64,000 nt of DNA from Aeromonas taiwanensis (GCF_000820165.1 NZ_CDDD01000101.1:124001-188000), one strand, 5' to 3'. Shown: positions 1-10,232, counted from the stretch's first letter. Notes: generated from the letters alone by a model not told the origin. Numbers and translations: made by a program.

Positions 1-1062
1 GGCAACGCCGCTCAGCAGGCCGATGATGAGGGCGCCCCCCACACCGACGAAGCCGGCTGCGGGGGTGATGGCGACCAGGCCAGCCACGGCACCGGAGACC
101 GCCCCCAGCAGGGAGGGGCGCCCCTTCATCGCCCACTCGGCAAAGGTCCAGGAGAGCGCAGCACTGGCTGGCGCGATCCAGGTGTTGGCGAAGGCCAGGG
201 CCGCCGTGCCGTTGGCTTCCAGGGAGGAGCCGGCGTTGAAACCGAACCAGCCGAACCAGAGCAGGGCGCCGCCGATCATGGTCATGGTCAGGCTGTGGGG
301 CGTCATGGGGTCACGACCGTACCCAACCCGCTTGCCGACCATGAAGGCCCCCACCAGGCCGGCCACCGCCGCGTTGATGTGCACTACGGTGCCGCCCGCG
401 AAATCCAGGGCGCCGTGCTGGAACAGATAGCCCGCGGTCGCCCCAGCCGCCTCGGCAGCGGCGGCATCCGTGTAGGCATCCGGGCCGGCCCAGTACCACA
501 CCATGTGCGCCATCGGAATGTAGGCGAAGGTGAACCAGATCACCGAGAACAGCAGCACGGCAGAGAACTTCATCCGTTCGGCGAAACCACCGACGATGAG
601 CCCGCAGGTGATGGCAGCAAAGGCCCCCTGGAACACCACATAGATGAACTCGCTGATCCCCACCCCCTTGTTGAAGGTGGCGGCGATGGAGTCCGGCGTC
701 ACCCCGGCCAGCAGCACCTTGTCAAAGGAGCCGTAGAAGGCGCCGCCCTCGGTAAAGGCCAGTGAATAGCCGTAGATCACCCAGAGAACGGTGATGAGAC
801 AGAACAGGGTGAAGACCTGCATCAGCACGCTCAGCATATTCTTGGCGCGCACCAGACCGCCATAGAAGAGGGCGAGCCCGGGAACGGACATCAGGATCAC
901 CAGAGCCGCCGCCACCATCAGCCAGGTATTGTCCCCCTTGTTGATGGTCACGGTTGCCGCCTGTACCACATCGGCCTGCGCGGCCACCTCTTCGGCCCAG
1001 CCAGGGGCGGCCATGGTGGCGCTCAACGCCAGCAGGCCAGTCATTACGAGTCTCTTGAACAT
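1..1062 (-). CDS. amtB: Ammonium transporter AmtB (3' end outside window)
   Basis: Inner-membrane ammonium channel of the Amt/Rh family. The minus-strand frame opens at ATG 1062 behind an AGGAGAG ribosome site. It reads a signal peptide with an AEE cleavage region, then many hydrophobic helices. These include GLALFYGGLV, GGFAERMKF, LDFAGGTVVHINAA (the pore histidine region) and GFNAGSS, all typical of AmtB. About 354 codons are present; the usual length is 400-430, so the missing part is only the window edge. No glnK lies directly upstream, unlike the common glnK-amtB operon. The upstream region carries putative NtrC and sigma54 sites, which suggests nitrogen control. Confidence 0.95.
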   Translation of the reverse strand, partial: MFKRLVMTGLLALSATMAAPGWAEEVAAQADVVQAATVTINKGDNTWLMVAAALVILMSVPGLALFYGGLVRAKNMLSVLMQVFTLFCLITVLWVIYGYSLAFTEGGAFYGSFDKVLLAGVTPDSIAATFNKGVGISEFIYVVFQGAFAAITCGLIVGGFAERMKFSAVLLFSVIWFTFAYIPMAHMVWYWAGPDAYTDAAAAEAAGATAGYLFQHGALDFAGGTVVHINAAVAGLVGAFMVGKRVGYGRDPMTPHSLTMTMIGGALLWFGWFGFNAGSSLEANGTAALAFANTWIAPASAALSWTFAEWAMKGRPSLLGAVSGAVAGLVAITPAAGFVGVGGALIIGLLSGVA

Positions 1063-1210
1063 ACAGCCCTCTCCTTGTCGTCCCGGCATCCGGGTCCATT
1101 TCCTGATTTGAATTCCATTCCTGATCATCACCCGTCCTGTTCATTCCGCTTGCCAGGTACCACCCGGGGATGAGGTCGCAGACTTGTGATGGCGACATGA
1201 CATGGGCAAA

Positions 1211-1227
1211 AGCATAAAGCAGGCCAA
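1211..1227 (-). promoter_or_regulatory. Putative sigma54 (-24/-12) promoter of amtB
   Basis: Read on the minus strand the site is TTGGCCTGCTTTATGCT. It has the invariant GG and GC dinucleotides 10 bases apart and a good TTGGC and TGCT match, but misses the AC of TGGCAC. It lies about 150 bp before the amtB start and downstream of two NtrC-like sites. A weaker alternative with the same GG/GC spacing is at 1148-1162. Confidence 0.5.
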
Positions 1228-1277
1228 CAAAAATTTTCATTTAAATTCAATTTCTTATATCTAAATGATGACTTTAA

Positions 1278-1294
1278 TGCACCATATTGGCGCA
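1278..1294. promoter_or_regulatory. NtrC-like binding site 1
   Basis: TGCACC ATATT GGCGCA fits the NtrC consensus TGCACC-N5-GGTGCA in 11 of 12 arm positions. Its centre is about 60 bp upstream of the putative -24 element of amtB. Confidence 0.65.
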
Positions 1295-1319
1295 CCATGC
1301 CCCGCAACGGAGGGAAAAT

Positions 1320-1336
1320 CGCACTTTGGCTGTGCA
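1320..1336. promoter_or_regulatory. NtrC-like binding site 2
   Basis: CGCACT TTGGC TGTGCA fits the NtrC consensus in 9 of 12 arm positions. It starts exactly 42 bp (four helical turns) from site 1. Paired sites on the same DNA face are usual for NtrC enhancers. Confidence 0.5.
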
Positions 1337-1656
1337 TCGCTGGAAGAGTGCACCAGGATGACTCAATCCCCCGGGGAAAGTGTCATCCCGGGATATGGGA
1401 CAGGGGGCCTTGCATACCACCAGGACGCGAAGCTGATGCCCCATTGTTGCGGCACAAGGTTGGGCGGAAGCGAGGAGCGGGATGGTCGGGCAAGTCGTCA
1501 TCCACTTGCCTGGGTCATGAAGAGCGGGAATGTGGTGACATAAGATGGGGTGCGTCCGGCCACACAGGCCAAGTCGAACGGGGAAGCAGACGCCTCGGGA
1601 GAATGATCTTTCCCCCCTGGATGGAATGATGAGCAGCCGCCCATGGTGTGGCGCCA
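1337..1656. other. Intergenic stretch without a recognisable gene
   Basis: About 320 bases between the putative amtB enhancer and the tRNA-Leu terminator. Open frames here are short, lack ribosome sites and show no family resemblance. I see no glnK gene and no RNA motif I can name. Confidence 0.6.
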
Positions 1657-1693
1657 GAAAAACATAAGGCCACCCGTTTGGGTGGCCTTATGT
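1657..1693 (-). terminator. Terminator of tRNA-Leu
   Basis: A perfect 14-bp stem (1662-1675 with 1680-1693) with a GTTT loop. On the minus strand it is followed by TTTTT, directly downstream of the tRNA. Confidence 0.85.
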
Positions 1694-1708
1694 CATTGAA
1701 TTTGTTGA

Positions 1709-1793
1709 TGGTGCCCGGGGTCGGACTCGAACCGACACGTATTGCTACGGCGGATTTTGAATCCGCTGCGTCTACCGATTTCGCCACCCGGGC
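1709..1793 (-). tRNA. tRNA-Leu (anticodon CAA)
   Basis: The minus strand has the acceptor arms GCCCGGG and CCCGGGC (7 bp), discriminator A and an encoded CCA. The anticodon stem is GCGGA/TCCGC with loop TTCAAAA, giving anticodon CAA. A long variable arm and 85 nt total fit a class II leucine tRNA. Confidence 0.95.
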
Positions 1794-1936
1794 AACTGCG
1801 AGGGATTATACGAATGGCGTTTTGGCATGCAAGGTGTTTTTCTTTCGCCCACTGTTGTTTGCTCATTTATTCAACGCCTTGCCGATGCAGGATCTGTTAC
1901 ATAGAATGCCCGCATCATATTAATGGAATAATCACC

Positions 1937-2452
1937 ATGGCCAAGCGCAAGACCCCCTCCTCTCTCCAGCCCCCTCCCCATCGACACCCATCGGCCGGCC
2001 TGCTGCGACGCCTGGGTGCACTGCTCTACGACTATCTGGTGGTCATCGCTCTCCTGATCATCGCCGGCTTCATCGGCATGGGGGTAGCGCAACTCCTGCT
2101 GGCTACCGGCATGGCGACCGTCCCCGAGGGCAAGGATGCGTCCTGGCTGCTCACCAGCCCCCTCTACAGCGCCTGGCTGGCCCTGGTGATCTGTGGTTTC
2201 TACACCTGGTTCTGGACCCGCGCCGGTCAGACCATCGGCATGCGCGCCTGGCGGCTGCGCATCCAGAATCTGGACGGCAGCAATATCCGTATCACTCAGG
2301 CCCTGATCCGGCTCGCCACCTCGGCCTTTGGCCTTGGCAACCTGCTCTGCGTGTTCAACCGCGCCCGCCCCCGCGCCTTCCAGGACATCTGGGCCGAGTG
2401 CGAGGTGGTGGTATTGAGCAAGGAGGAGAACCTGGAACAGCTGAACAAGTGA
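1937..2452 (+). CDS. RDD-family inner-membrane protein
   Basis: A 171-residue protein started at ATG 1937; the frame stays open further upstream but only through the tRNA. After a polar N-terminus come LLRRLGALLYDYLVV (the R/D positions of the RDD family), a second helix near residues 70-90, and a third region with RAGQTIGMRAWRLRI. Late residues NRARPRAFQDIWAECEVV match the C-terminal RDD signature. Function is unknown for most members; some have been linked to sodium/proton exchange. It converges on lptG, with a shared terminator between them. Confidence 0.85.
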   Translation: MAKRKTPSSLQPPPHRHPSAGLLRRLGALLYDYLVVIALLIIAGFIGMGVAQLLLATGMATVPEGKDASWLLTSPLYSAWLALVICGFYTWFWTRAGQTIGMRAWRLRIQNLDGSNIRITQALIRLATSAFGLGNLLCVFNRARPRAFQDIWAECEVVVLSKEENLEQLNK

Positions 2453-2472
2453 CCGGAGCCTGCACGCAATAG

Positions 2473-2500
2473 AAAGAGGGCACCCTGGGGTGCCCTCTTT
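2473..2500. terminator. Bidirectional terminator between RDD gene and lptG
   Basis: AAAGAGGGCACC / GGTGCCCTCTTT pair perfectly around a CTGG loop, with A and T tracts on both sides, between convergent genes. Confidence 0.8.
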
Positions 2501-2560
2501 GCATCTGCTGGTATCACATGGCCGCGAGCATGGCGGACGCCGCAGTGCTCCCGGCCACCG

Positions 2561-3631
2561 TTACTGCTTGCGGCTCAGGATATAGAAGGAGATGCCACCG
2601 AACAGCAGGCTGGGGGCGATGGCCGCCAGTATGGGAGGCACCGCATAGACCAGACTGACGGGGCCAAAGACCCGGTCGCTCACATAGACGGCGAAGCCTG
2701 TCATGATCCCCATCAGCATCCGCGCGCCCATGCTCACCGAGCGCAGCGGGCCGAAGATGAAGGAGGAGGCCAGCAGTATCATGGCCACCACGGAGAGGGG
2801 GGACAGCAGCTTGCGCCACATTTCAAGCTTGTAGCGTCCGGCATCCTGCTTGTTGGCATCCAGATAGCCGATGTAGTCCATCAGTCCGGAGACGGGCAGG
2901 TTCTCGGGATCTATGCTGACCACCCCGAGCTGCTTGGGGGTCAGCTCTGACTGCCACTCCATCTGGGGATGCTGCTCGGTCACTATCTGCGTGGGATCGT
3001 CAAACCGGGTGACAGAGATATTGTTGAGCCGCCAGTGGTGTTGCTCGAACACCCCTTCCTGCGCCTGCACCACGTCGATCAGATCACGGGAGGGGGTGAA
3101 ACGATAGAGGATAATACCGGTCAGGGCGCCGTCGTTGCGTACCCCGTTGATGCTGACGAAGTTGTTGCCATCCCGCGCCCAGACCCCGTAGGCGGAGACG
3201 GTCAGGCGCCCCTCCGACATGGCGCCCGCCTTGATGTCATCGGCCATCCGCTTGGCGGCCGGAGCAACGTACTCTCCCATCAGCCCCACCAGCAGCATCA
3301 AGGGGATCGCCGTCTTGAGTGCCGCCATGACGATGCTGATCTTGGAGCGACCGGCCGCCTGCATCACTACCAGCTCGGAGCTGGTCGCGAGCTGGCCCAG
3401 ACCAATCAGACCGCCCAGCAGTGCTGCCAACGGGAAGAAGAGCACGGCCTCCTTGGGCATGGAGAGCATCACGAAGTAGAGGGCGTTGAGCATGTCATAG
3501 TTGCCCTCCCCCACGGCCTTCAGCTGTTCCACGTACTTGATGAGCGCTGCCAACCCGACCAGGGTCAGCTCGCACAGCAGGATCGACATGAAGATGACCC
3601 GGCCGATATATCTGTCGAGAATGCCGAACAT
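2561..3631 (-). CDS. lptG: LPS export ABC permease LptG
   Basis: One of the two permeases of the LptB2FG complex, which extracts lipopolysaccharide from the inner membrane and pushes it onto the LptC-A bridge. The 356-residue protein has the usual family length: three N-terminal helices (about residues 12-35, 60-85, 100-120), a periplasmic beta-jellyroll, then three C-terminal helices. The N-terminus MFGILDRYIGR resembles E. coli LptG. It follows lptF on the minus strand after a 25-bp gap, so the two are probably one operon, divergent from pepA. Confidence 0.95.
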   Translation of the reverse strand: MFGILDRYIGRVIFMSILLCELTLVGLAALIKYVEQLKAVGEGNYDMLNALYFVMLSMPKEAVLFFPLAALLGGLIGLGQLATSSELVVMQAAGRSKISIVMAALKTAIPLMLLVGLMGEYVAPAAKRMADDIKAGAMSEGRLTVSAYGVWARDGNNFVSINGVRNDGALTGIILYRFTPSRDLIDVVQAQEGVFEQHHWRLNNISVTRFDDPTQIVTEQHPQMEWQSELTPKQLGVVSIDPENLPVSGLMDYIGYLDANKQDAGRYKLEMWRKLLSPLSVVAMILLASSFIFGPLRSVSMGARMLMGIMTGFAVYVSDRVFGPVSLVYAVPPILAAIAPSLLFGGISFYILSRKQ

Positions 3632-3656
3632 CAGCAGAAACTCCTATGTTGCAGCA

Positions 3657-4769
3657 TCATGCTGACTTTCTCTGGAAGAAGTGACCCTTGACCCCGTTCC
3701 ACCAGCTGGTGCCCTGCAGGTTGAGCGGCAACCCGATCAGCAGCAGATAGACCAGCGGCACCAGGAACATGCCGGGCCAGTGGGGCAGACGCCCGCTGTC
3801 GATGGCCGAGCGGGCGGCGCTGAGCAGCAGGAAGTAGGAGAGATAGAGCAGGATGGCCGGCAGCAGCTTGGCATAACGCCCCTGGCGGGGGTTGACCCTG
3901 GCCATCGGCACCACCAGGAAGGTGAGCACCAGGATGGAGAGCGGCAACGACAGACGCCACTGCAGCTCGGCCATCAGCTGGTTGTCCTGGGTGCCGAGCA
4001 GTTCCATGGTCGGCTTGGCCGCCGCCTTGCGGTTGGAACGCTCCATCTCCTGCTGGCGGATCACCAGGCTGTACTCGGCAAACTCGGAGACCTGGAACTG
4101 GCGGGTGCCGAAACGCCCCTCGTAGCGGGAGCCATCCTTCAGGGTCAGCCACTGCAGTCCGTTGTCGTCCACCGTGACCACCCCTTCCGTCGCCACTACC
4201 ACGGAGGGAGGGGACGTTCCTTCTGCCCGTTGCAGCACGAAGATCTTCTGCAGCTCGGAGCCCTTGTCGTTCAGATCCTGGATGTAGGCGACCAGACGCC
4301 CCTTGTCGAGCTCCATGAATCGGCCAGCCTGCAGGAAGGAGATGCCCGGATCGGCCTTGAATTCGTCGATTACCTGGTACTCGCGCTCCTTGGCCTGGGG
4401 GGCAATCCAGCCGGTGTTGAATGCCGCGACAGCCGCCGTCAGCAGGGCCAGCACCATGGCACTCCCCATGATGAAACGGTGGCTGAAGCCCACCGCGTGC
4501 ATCACCGTCATCTCGCTTTCTGCGTACAGACGACCGTGAGCAAACAGAATGGCTAAAAACAGACTGATCGGCAGCATCAACAGGGCCATATTCGGCAGGT
4601 TGAGCAGCAAGAGGGTGGACACCAGGCGCGTCGGCACCTCGCCATCGGCGGCGTCGCCGATGATCTGGATGAATTGCTGGCTGACGAAGATAAGCAGCAG
4701 TACGAAGAGCACCGCCAGCTGGGTTTTCAGGGTCTCCCTGAACAAATATCGGAAAACGATCACAGTCAT
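3657..4769 (-). CDS. lptF: LPS export ABC permease LptF
   Basis: The second permease of LptB2FG. About 370 residues: N-terminal FRYLFRETLKTQLAVLF is typical of LptF, followed by three helices, a periplasmic beta-jellyroll (roughly residues 130-260, with the LNDKG and FGTRQFQVSEF regions), and three C-terminal helices starting at LSLPLSILVLTFLVVPMA. I chose ATG 4769; a TTG two codons earlier is less likely. The gene is divergent from pepA across about 170 bp, the arrangement known from enterobacteria and vibrios. Confidence 0.95.
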   Translation of the reverse strand: MTVIVFRYLFRETLKTQLAVLFVLLLIFVSQQFIQIIGDAADGEVPTRLVSTLLLLNLPNMALLMLPISLFLAILFAHGRLYAESEMTVMHAVGFSHRFIMGSAMVLALLTAAVAAFNTGWIAPQAKEREYQVIDEFKADPGISFLQAGRFMELDKGRLVAYIQDLNDKGSELQKIFVLQRAEGTSPPSVVVATEGVVTVDDNGLQWLTLKDGSRYEGRFGTRQFQVSEFAEYSLVIRQQEMERSNRKAAAKPTMELLGTQDNQLMAELQWRLSLPLSILVLTFLVVPMARVNPRQGRYAKLLPAILLYLSYFLLLSAARSAIDSGRLPHWPGMFLVPLVYLLLIGLPLNLQGTSWWNGVKGHFFQRKSA

Positions 4770-4808
4770 TCCCAAGTAAACTTGTGTTTTTAGTCGAATG
4801 CCTGAAAA

Positions 4809-4820
4809 ATAGGGCCCTAT
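4809..4820. promoter_or_regulatory. Perfect 12-bp palindrome between lptF and pepA
   Basis: ATAGGGCCCTAT is a perfect inverted repeat flanked by A/T-rich DNA, 39 bp from the lptF start and 121 bp from pepA. It could be an operator, but I know no regulator with this exact site. Confidence 0.3.
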
Positions 4821-4941
4821 ATTGGATTTTTACCAGTTTGAACTGCGGAGCCTGTGGCTGTTCGCTCCGCCTCTGATACCCCAACAAGCACCGCATTATT
4901 CAATAAAAGGTGCCTTTTGTCTTTAGGATGTAGGAGATTCC

Positions 4942-6453
4942 ATGGAGTTCAGTGTAAAGAGTGGCAGTCCTGAGAAGCAACGCAGCGCCTGCGTCGTGGT
5001 CGGCGTTTTTGAGCCGCGCCGCCTCTCTCCGGTTGCCGAACAGCTGGACAAGATCAGCGACGGCTACCTCAGCTCGCTGCTGCGCCGCGGCGATCTGGAA
5101 GGCAAACCAGGCCAGATGCTGCTGCTGCATCAAGTACCCGGAGTACTCAGCGAGCGCGTGCTGCTGGTGGGTTGCGGCAAGGAGCGGGAACTCGACGAAC
5201 GCCAGTACAAGCAGATCATCAACAAGACCATCACCACCCTGAACGAAACCGGCTCCATGGAGGCGGTCTGCTTCCTGACCGAGTTGCACGTCAAGGGCCG
5301 GGACACCTACTGGAAGGTACGCCAGGCGGTAGAAACCACCAAGGCGGGCCTCTACAGCTTCGACCAGTTCAAGACCAACAAGGCCGAACCGCGCCGCCCC
5401 CTGCGCAAGCTGGTATTCAACGTGCCGACGCGTCGTGAACTGACCATAGGCGAGCGCGCCATCAACCACGGTCTGGCCGTGGCCAAGGGTGTGCGCATCT
5501 GCCGCGACGTGGCGAACATGCCGCCCAACGTCTGCAATCCGGCCTACCTCGCCTCCCAGGCCCGCCGTCTGGCGGATGCCTACGACAACATCACCACCAA
5601 GGTGATCGGCGAGCAGGAGATGGCCGAGCTCGGCATGAACTCCTACCTGGCGGTGGCCCGCGGCTCCGAGAACGAGGCCATGATGGCCATCATCGAGTAC
5701 AAGGGCAACGCCGATGCCAAGCCCATCGTGCTGGTGGGCAAGGGGCTGACCTTCGACTCCGGCGGCATCTCCATCAAGCCGGCCGACGGCATGGACGAGA
5801 TGAAATACGACATGGGTGGTGCCGCCTCCGTGCTCGGCACCATGCACGCCCTGGCCCAGCTGCAGCTCCCCATCAACGTCATCGGCGTGCTGGCGGGCTG
5901 CGAGAACATGCCGGGTGGCAATGCCTACCGTCCCGGTGACATCCTCACCACCATGTCCGGCCAGACCGTCGAGGTGCTCAACACCGACGCCGAAGGTCGC
6001 CTGGTGCTGTGCGATGCCCTCACCTACGTGGACCGCTACGATCCCGAGACCGTGATCGACGTGGCGACCCTGACCGGTGCCTGCATCATCGCCCTGGGTC
6101 ACCACACCTCGGGCCTCTTGGCGAACCACAACCCGCTGGCCCACGAGCTGCTCAACGCCTCCGAGCAGGCTGGCGATCGCGCCTGGCGCCTGCCCCTGTT
6201 CGACGAGTATCAGGAGCAGCTGGAGAGCCCGTTTGCGGACATGGCCAACATCGGTGGTCGTCCGGCGGGGACCATCACCGCCGCCGCCTTCCTGTCGCGC
6301 TTCACCAAGAAGTACAACTGGGCCCACCTGGACATCGCCGGGACCGCCTGGAAGAGCGGCAAGGAGAAGGGCTCCACCGGTCGTCCTGTGCCCCTGCTGA
6401 CCCAGTTCCTGCTCAATCGAGCCGGCGTGGCGGACGTCGAAGACAAGGAGTAA
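4942..6453 (+). CDS. pepA: Leucyl aminopeptidase PepA (family M17)
   Basis: Cytosolic di-manganese/zinc aminopeptidase that removes N-terminal residues. In E. coli it also binds DNA as an accessory factor for Xer recombination and carAB control. The 503-residue length equals E. coli PepA. The N-terminal macro-like domain covers about residues 1-170. The catalytic domain has [11 protein letters not shown], the metal-binding YDMGGAA region and the signature NTDAEGRL with its catalytic Arg. ATG 4942 follows a GTAGGAG ribosome site. Transcribed away from lptFG. Confidence 0.97.
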   Translation: MEFSVKSGSPEKQRSACVVVGVFEPRRLSPVAEQLDKISDGYLSSLLRRGDLEGKPGQMLLLHQVPGVLSERVLLVGCGKERELDERQYKQIINKTITTLNETGSMEAVCFLTELHVKGRDTYWKVRQAVETTKAGLYSFDQFKTNKAEPRRPLRKLVFNVPTRRELTIGERAINHGLAVAKGVRICRDVANMPPNVCNPAYLASQARRLADAYDNITTKVIGEQEMAELGMNSYLAVARGSENEAMMAIIEYKGNADAKPIVLVGKGLTFDSGGISIKPADGMDEMKYDMGGAASVLGTMHALAQLQLPINVIGVLAGCENMPGGNAYRPGDILTTMSGQTVEVLNTDAEGRLVLCDALTYVDRYDPETVIDVATLTGACIIALGHHTSGLLANHNPLAHELLNASEQAGDRAWRLPLFDEYQEQLESPFADMANIGGRPAGTITAAAFLSRFTKKYNWAHLDIAGTAWKSGKEKGSTGRPVPLLTQFLLNRAGVADVEDKE

Positions 6454-6502
6454 TTCCCTCCATCGACTCCATGAGCGATGCGAAAAGGCGTTACCCTGTA
6501 TC

Positions 6503-6530
6503 ACAAGGAAGAGGCCTGCCTCTTCCTTGT
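6503..6530 (+). terminator. Putative terminator after pepA
   Basis: ACAAGGAAGAGGC / GCCTCTTCCTTGT form a 13-bp perfect stem with a CT loop, in the 167-bp gap between pepA and holC. The T tract is short, so termination may be partial. Confidence 0.55.
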
Positions 6531-6620
6531 TTCATTGAGAGAATCCGGGGAAATCCGTGCCGGCACGGGACTCCGAAGACGGCCAATCGCTGTCCGTCAC
6601 AGCCAAACGGGACCAACCTG

Positions 6621-7073
6621 ATGAGCCAAGTGACCTTTTACCTGATGAGCGAGCCGGACGACGGCCAGGCTTCTGCCGTCGAGCGCCTCGCCTGCCAGCT
6701 TGCGGCCGATGGTTGGAGCGCGGGCCACCTCTACCTGTTCTGCGACGACGAGGCCCAGGCTCTGCGCCTGGACGAGCTGTTGTGGCAGCTGCCGCCGGAT
6801 CGCTTCGTGCCGCACCAGTTGCAGGGCGAGAGCGGCCAGGCCCCGGTGGAGATAGGCCATCAGCCGCCACGGCGGCGCTATGCCTGCCTCATCAACCTGG
6901 CCCGGCAGACACCTTTGTTTGCAGGACACTTCGCTCAAGTGGTAGATTTTGTCCCCACTGACGAAACGCAGAAGCAGCGGGCCCGCGAGCGCTACAAGCT
7001 TTATCGCCAGGCGGGACACACCCTCGAGATGAGGGATCAGCCCGTCGCGACTCAGGATCCGGCGCAGCCCTGA
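6621..7073 (+). CDS. holC: DNA polymerase III chi subunit HolC
   Basis: Chi joins the clamp loader to single-strand binding protein at the replication fork. The 150-residue protein begins MSQVTFYLMSEPD, like E. coli HolC, and has the conserved ACQLA, LYLFCDDEAQA, LWQLPPDRFVPH and VVDFVPTDE stretches. The start is ATG 6621; an open frame further upstream overlaps pepA in another frame and is a shadow. The pepA-holC-valS order is the classical one, and valS starts 63 bp downstream. Confidence 0.95.
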   Translation: MSQVTFYLMSEPDDGQASAVERLACQLAADGWSAGHLYLFCDDEAQALRLDELLWQLPPDRFVPHQLQGESGQAPVEIGHQPPRRRYACLINLARQTPLFAGHFAQVVDFVPTDETQKQRARERYKLYRQAGHTLEMRDQPVATQDPAQP

Positions 7074-7136
7074 CTGCCCCCGTTTCCTCCACCACCATCA
7101 GCACCAGAATCCATCCATCCAGAATACGGCGAGACC

Positions 7137-10001
7137 ATGGAAAAGACTTTTAATCACAACGCCATCGAACAGGCGCTCTACCAGCACTGGGAAGCCCAGG
7201 GTTACTTCAAGCCCCACGGCGACACCAGCAAAGACTCCTTCTGCATCATGATCCCGCCGCCGAACGTCACCGGCAGCCTGCACATGGGTCACGCCTTCCA
7301 GCAGACCCTGATGGACACCCTGATCCGCTACAACCGCATGCAGGGCAAGAACACCCTGTGGCAGGCGGGTACCGACCACGCCGGTATCGCCACCCAGATG
7401 GTGGTGGAGCGCAAGATCGCCGCCGAAGAGGGCAAGACCCGCCACGATTACGGCCGCGAAGCCTTCATCGACAAGATCTGGCAGTGGAAGGAAGAGTCCG
7501 GTGGCACCATCACCCGCCAGATGCGCCGTCTGGGCGACTCCGTGGATTGGGAGCGCGAGCGCTTCACCATGGATGAAGGCCTCTCCGCCGCCGTGCAGGA
7601 AGTGTTCGTCCGTCTCTACGAAGACGGCCTGATGTACCGTGGCAAGCGCCTGGTGAACTGGGATCCCAAGCTCAACACCGCCATCTCTGACCTGGAAGTG
7701 GAAAACCGCGAGATCAAGGGCCACATGTGGCACCTGCGTTATCCGCTGGCCAACGGCGCCAAGACCGCCGAAGGCAAGGATCACCTGATCGTCGCCACCA
7801 CCCGTCCGGAGACCATGCTGGGTGACACCGCCGTGGCTGTGAATCCGGAAGATCCGCGCTACAAGGCGCTGATCGGCCAGCACATCCTGCTGCCGCTGGT
7901 GAACCGCCTGATCCCCATCGTCGCCGACGAGCACGCCGACATGGAGAAGGGCACCGGCTGCGTGAAGATCACCCCGGCCCACGACTTCAACGACAACGAA
8001 GTCGGCAAGCGCCACAACCTGCCGATGATCAACATCTTCACCCTGGACGCTCACGTGCGTGCCGAGGCCGAAGTGGTGGATGCCAACGGCAACCCGAGCA
8101 CCGCCTATGACGCCGCCCTGCCGGTCGAGTTCGCGGGGATGGAGCGCTTCGCGGCCCGCAAGGCCATCGTCGCCAAGCTGGACGAGCTGGGCCTGCTGGC
8201 CGAGATCAAGGATCACGTGCTGCAGCAGCCTTACGGCGATCGCGGTGGCGTGCCCATCGAGCCCATGCTGACCGACCAGTGGTACGTGCGCGTGGCCCCC
8301 ATGGCCAAGACCGCCATCGAAGCCGTCGAAGATGGCCGCATCCAGTTCGTGCCGAAACAGTACGAGAACATGTACTTCTCCTGGATGCGCGACATTCAGG
8401 ACTGGTGCGTCTCCCGTCAGCTGTGGTGGGGTCACCGCATCCCGGCCTGGTATGACGATGCCGGCAATGTCTTCGTCGGTCGCAGCGAGGAAGAGGTGCG
8501 CGCCAAGCACAGCATCCCGTCCGTGACCGTGCTGCGTCAGGACGAAGACGTGCTCGACACCTGGTTCAGCTCCGCCCTGTGGACCTTCTCCACCCTGGGC
8601 TGGCCGAACAACACAGAGGCGCTCAAGACCTTCCACCCGACCGACGTGCTGATGAGCGGCTTCGACATCATCTTCTTCTGGATTGCCCGGATGATCATGA
8701 TGACCATGCACTTCATCAAGGATGAGGACGGCCAGCCGCAAGTCCCGTTCAAGACCGTCTACATCACGGGTCTTATCCGCGACGAGGAAGGCCAGAAGAT
8801 GTCCAAGTCCAAGGGCAACGTGCTGGACCCCCTCGACATGATCGACGGCATCAGCCTGGAAGATCTGCTGGAGAAGCGCACCGGCAACATGATGCAGCCG
8901 CAGATGGCCGAGAAGATCGCCAAGCGTACCGCCAAGCAGTTCCCGGAAGGGATCGACGCCCACGGCACCGACGCCCTGCGCTTCACCCTGGCGGCGCTCG
9001 CCTCTACCGGTCGTGACATCAACTGGGACATGAAGCGTCTGGATGGCTACAACAACTTCTGCAACAAGCTGTGGAACGCCTCCCGCTACGTGCTGATGAA
9101 CACCGAAGATCAGGATTGTGGCTTCTCTTCGCAAGGCAATGGCGGCGAGATGCTGTTCAGCCTGGCGGACCGCTGGATCCAGTCCCAACTGCAGGTAGCC
9201 ATCCGTGACTTCCGCACCGCGCTGGATACCTACCGCTTCGACATCGCGGCCGGCGTCTTGTACGAATTTATCTGGAACCAGTTCTGTGACTGGTATCTGG
9301 AGCTGACCAAGCCGGTGCTGACCAAGGGTTCCGAGGCCGAGCAGCGTGCTGCCCGCCACACCCTCGTGACTGTGCTGGAAACCCTGCTGCGTCTGGCGCA
9401 CCCCATCATCCCGTTCATCACCGAGACCATCTGGAAGTCGGTAGCCCCGCTGGCCGGCGTCAACGCCGACACCATCATGGTGCAGGCCTTCCCGCAGGTG
9501 GACGAGCGTAAGCTGGACGAAGCCGCCATGGCGGATCAGGAGTGGGTGAAGGAGTTCATCGTCAGCATCCGCAACATCCGCGCCGAAATGAACGTGGCAC
9601 CGAGCGTGCCCCTCAACGTGCTGCTGAAATGCGATGCCAAGGATGCCGAGCGTGCCGCTGACAACGAGGCCTTCCTCAAGTCCCTGGCCCGTCTGGAGTC
9701 CATCCGCGTACTGGCGGATGGTGAAGCTGCTCCCCTGTCGGTGACCAAGCTCATCGGTGCCACCGAGCTGATGATCCCCATGGCCGGCCTCATCGACAAG
9801 GAAGCCGAACTGGCCCGTCTGGCCAAAGAGGTAGCCCGTCTGGTGGGCGAGTGCGGCCGCATCGAGGGCAAGCTCGGCAACGAGGCCTTCGTCGCCAAGG
9901 CGCCGGAAGCGGTCATCGCCAAGGAGCGCGAGAAGCTGGAGGACTACCGCCTCCAGCTGACCAAGCTGGAAGCCCAGCAGGCCGAGATCGCCGCCCTGTA
10001 A
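7137..10001 (+). CDS. valS: Valine--tRNA ligase
   Basis: Class I aminoacyl-tRNA synthetase that charges tRNA-Val and edits misactivated threonine. The 954 residues match the family (E. coli 951). The HIGH motif is HMGH at residues 49-52 in [13 protein letters not shown]. The editing domain lies about 190-330 and contains [18 protein letters not shown] is at about 554-558. An anticodon-binding region follows, then a C-terminal coiled coil (about 885-950, [18 protein letters not shown]). Probably cotranscribed with holC. Confidence 0.98.
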   Translation: MEKTFNHNAIEQALYQHWEAQGYFKPHGDTSKDSFCIMIPPPNVTGSLHMGHAFQQTLMDTLIRYNRMQGKNTLWQAGTDHAGIATQMVVERKIAAEEGKTRHDYGREAFIDKIWQWKEESGGTITRQMRRLGDSVDWERERFTMDEGLSAAVQEVFVRLYEDGLMYRGKRLVNWDPKLNTAISDLEVENREIKGHMWHLRYPLANGAKTAEGKDHLIVATTRPETMLGDTAVAVNPEDPRYKALIGQHILLPLVNRLIPIVADEHADMEKGTGCVKITPAHDFNDNEVGKRHNLPMINIFTLDAHVRAEAEVVDANGNPSTAYDAALPVEFAGMERFAARKAIVAKLDELGLLAEIKDHVLQQPYGDRGGVPIEPMLTDQWYVRVAPMAKTAIEAVEDGRIQFVPKQYENMYFSWMRDIQDWCVSRQLWWGHRIPAWYDDAGNVFVGRSEEEVRAKHSIPSVTVLRQDEDVLDTWFSSALWTFSTLGWPNNTEALKTFHPTDVLMSGFDIIFFWIARMIMMTMHFIKDEDGQPQVPFKTVYITGLIRDEEGQKMSKSKGNVLDPLDMIDGISLEDLLEKRTGNMMQPQMAEKIAKRTAKQFPEGIDAHGTDALRFTLAALASTGRDINWDMKRLDGYNNFCNKLWNASRYVLMNTEDQDCGFSSQGNGGEMLFSLADRWIQSQLQVAIRDFRTALDTYRFDIAAGVLYEFIWNQFCDWYLELTKPVLTKGSEAEQRAARHTLVTVLETLLRLAHPIIPFITETIWKSVAPLAGVNADTIMVQAFPQVDERKLDEAAMADQEWVKEFIVSIRNIRAEMNVAPSVPLNVLLKCDAKDAERAADNEAFLKSLARLESIRVLADGEAAPLSVTKLIGATELMIPMAGLIDKEAELARLAKEVARLVGECGRIEGKLGNEAFVAKAPEAVIAKEREKLEDYRLQLTKLEAQQAEIAAL

Positions 10002-10018
10002 GCGAGTCTGTCTCCTTC

Positions 10019-10045
10019 AAAGCCCCCGTCCATCGGGGGCTTTTT
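10019..10045 (+). terminator. valS terminator
   Basis: AAAGCCCCCG / CGGGGGCTTT hairpin followed by TTTCG, 18 bases after the valS stop. Confidence 0.85.
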
Positions 10046-10232
10046 CGTTTCTGGCGCAGGCCCGTCTTGGCACCCAAGCCCGGCCCTTACGGCCCGACTT
10101 AACGGGAAAACGCCGCCTGCAGAGGAGGCTGATTGAAAAATTCACGAGCCAAATCACCTCCTTTCACAAGCGCATCGCCCGCAAATTCATTACACTGCCA
10201 GCGGTCTTATCTATCGGGAGTGCTGCTGCAGT

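Noticed and set aside
1648-1923. Open frames across the tRNA-Leu region
   Set aside because: They read through the tRNA and its terminator; the peptide is the well-known spurious translation of tRNA genes.
7098-9401. 767-residue open frame on the minus strand opposite valS
   Set aside because: Long antisense frame typical of high-G+C codon use; the composition is His/Gly/Val-rich without domains, and valS is certain on the plus strand.
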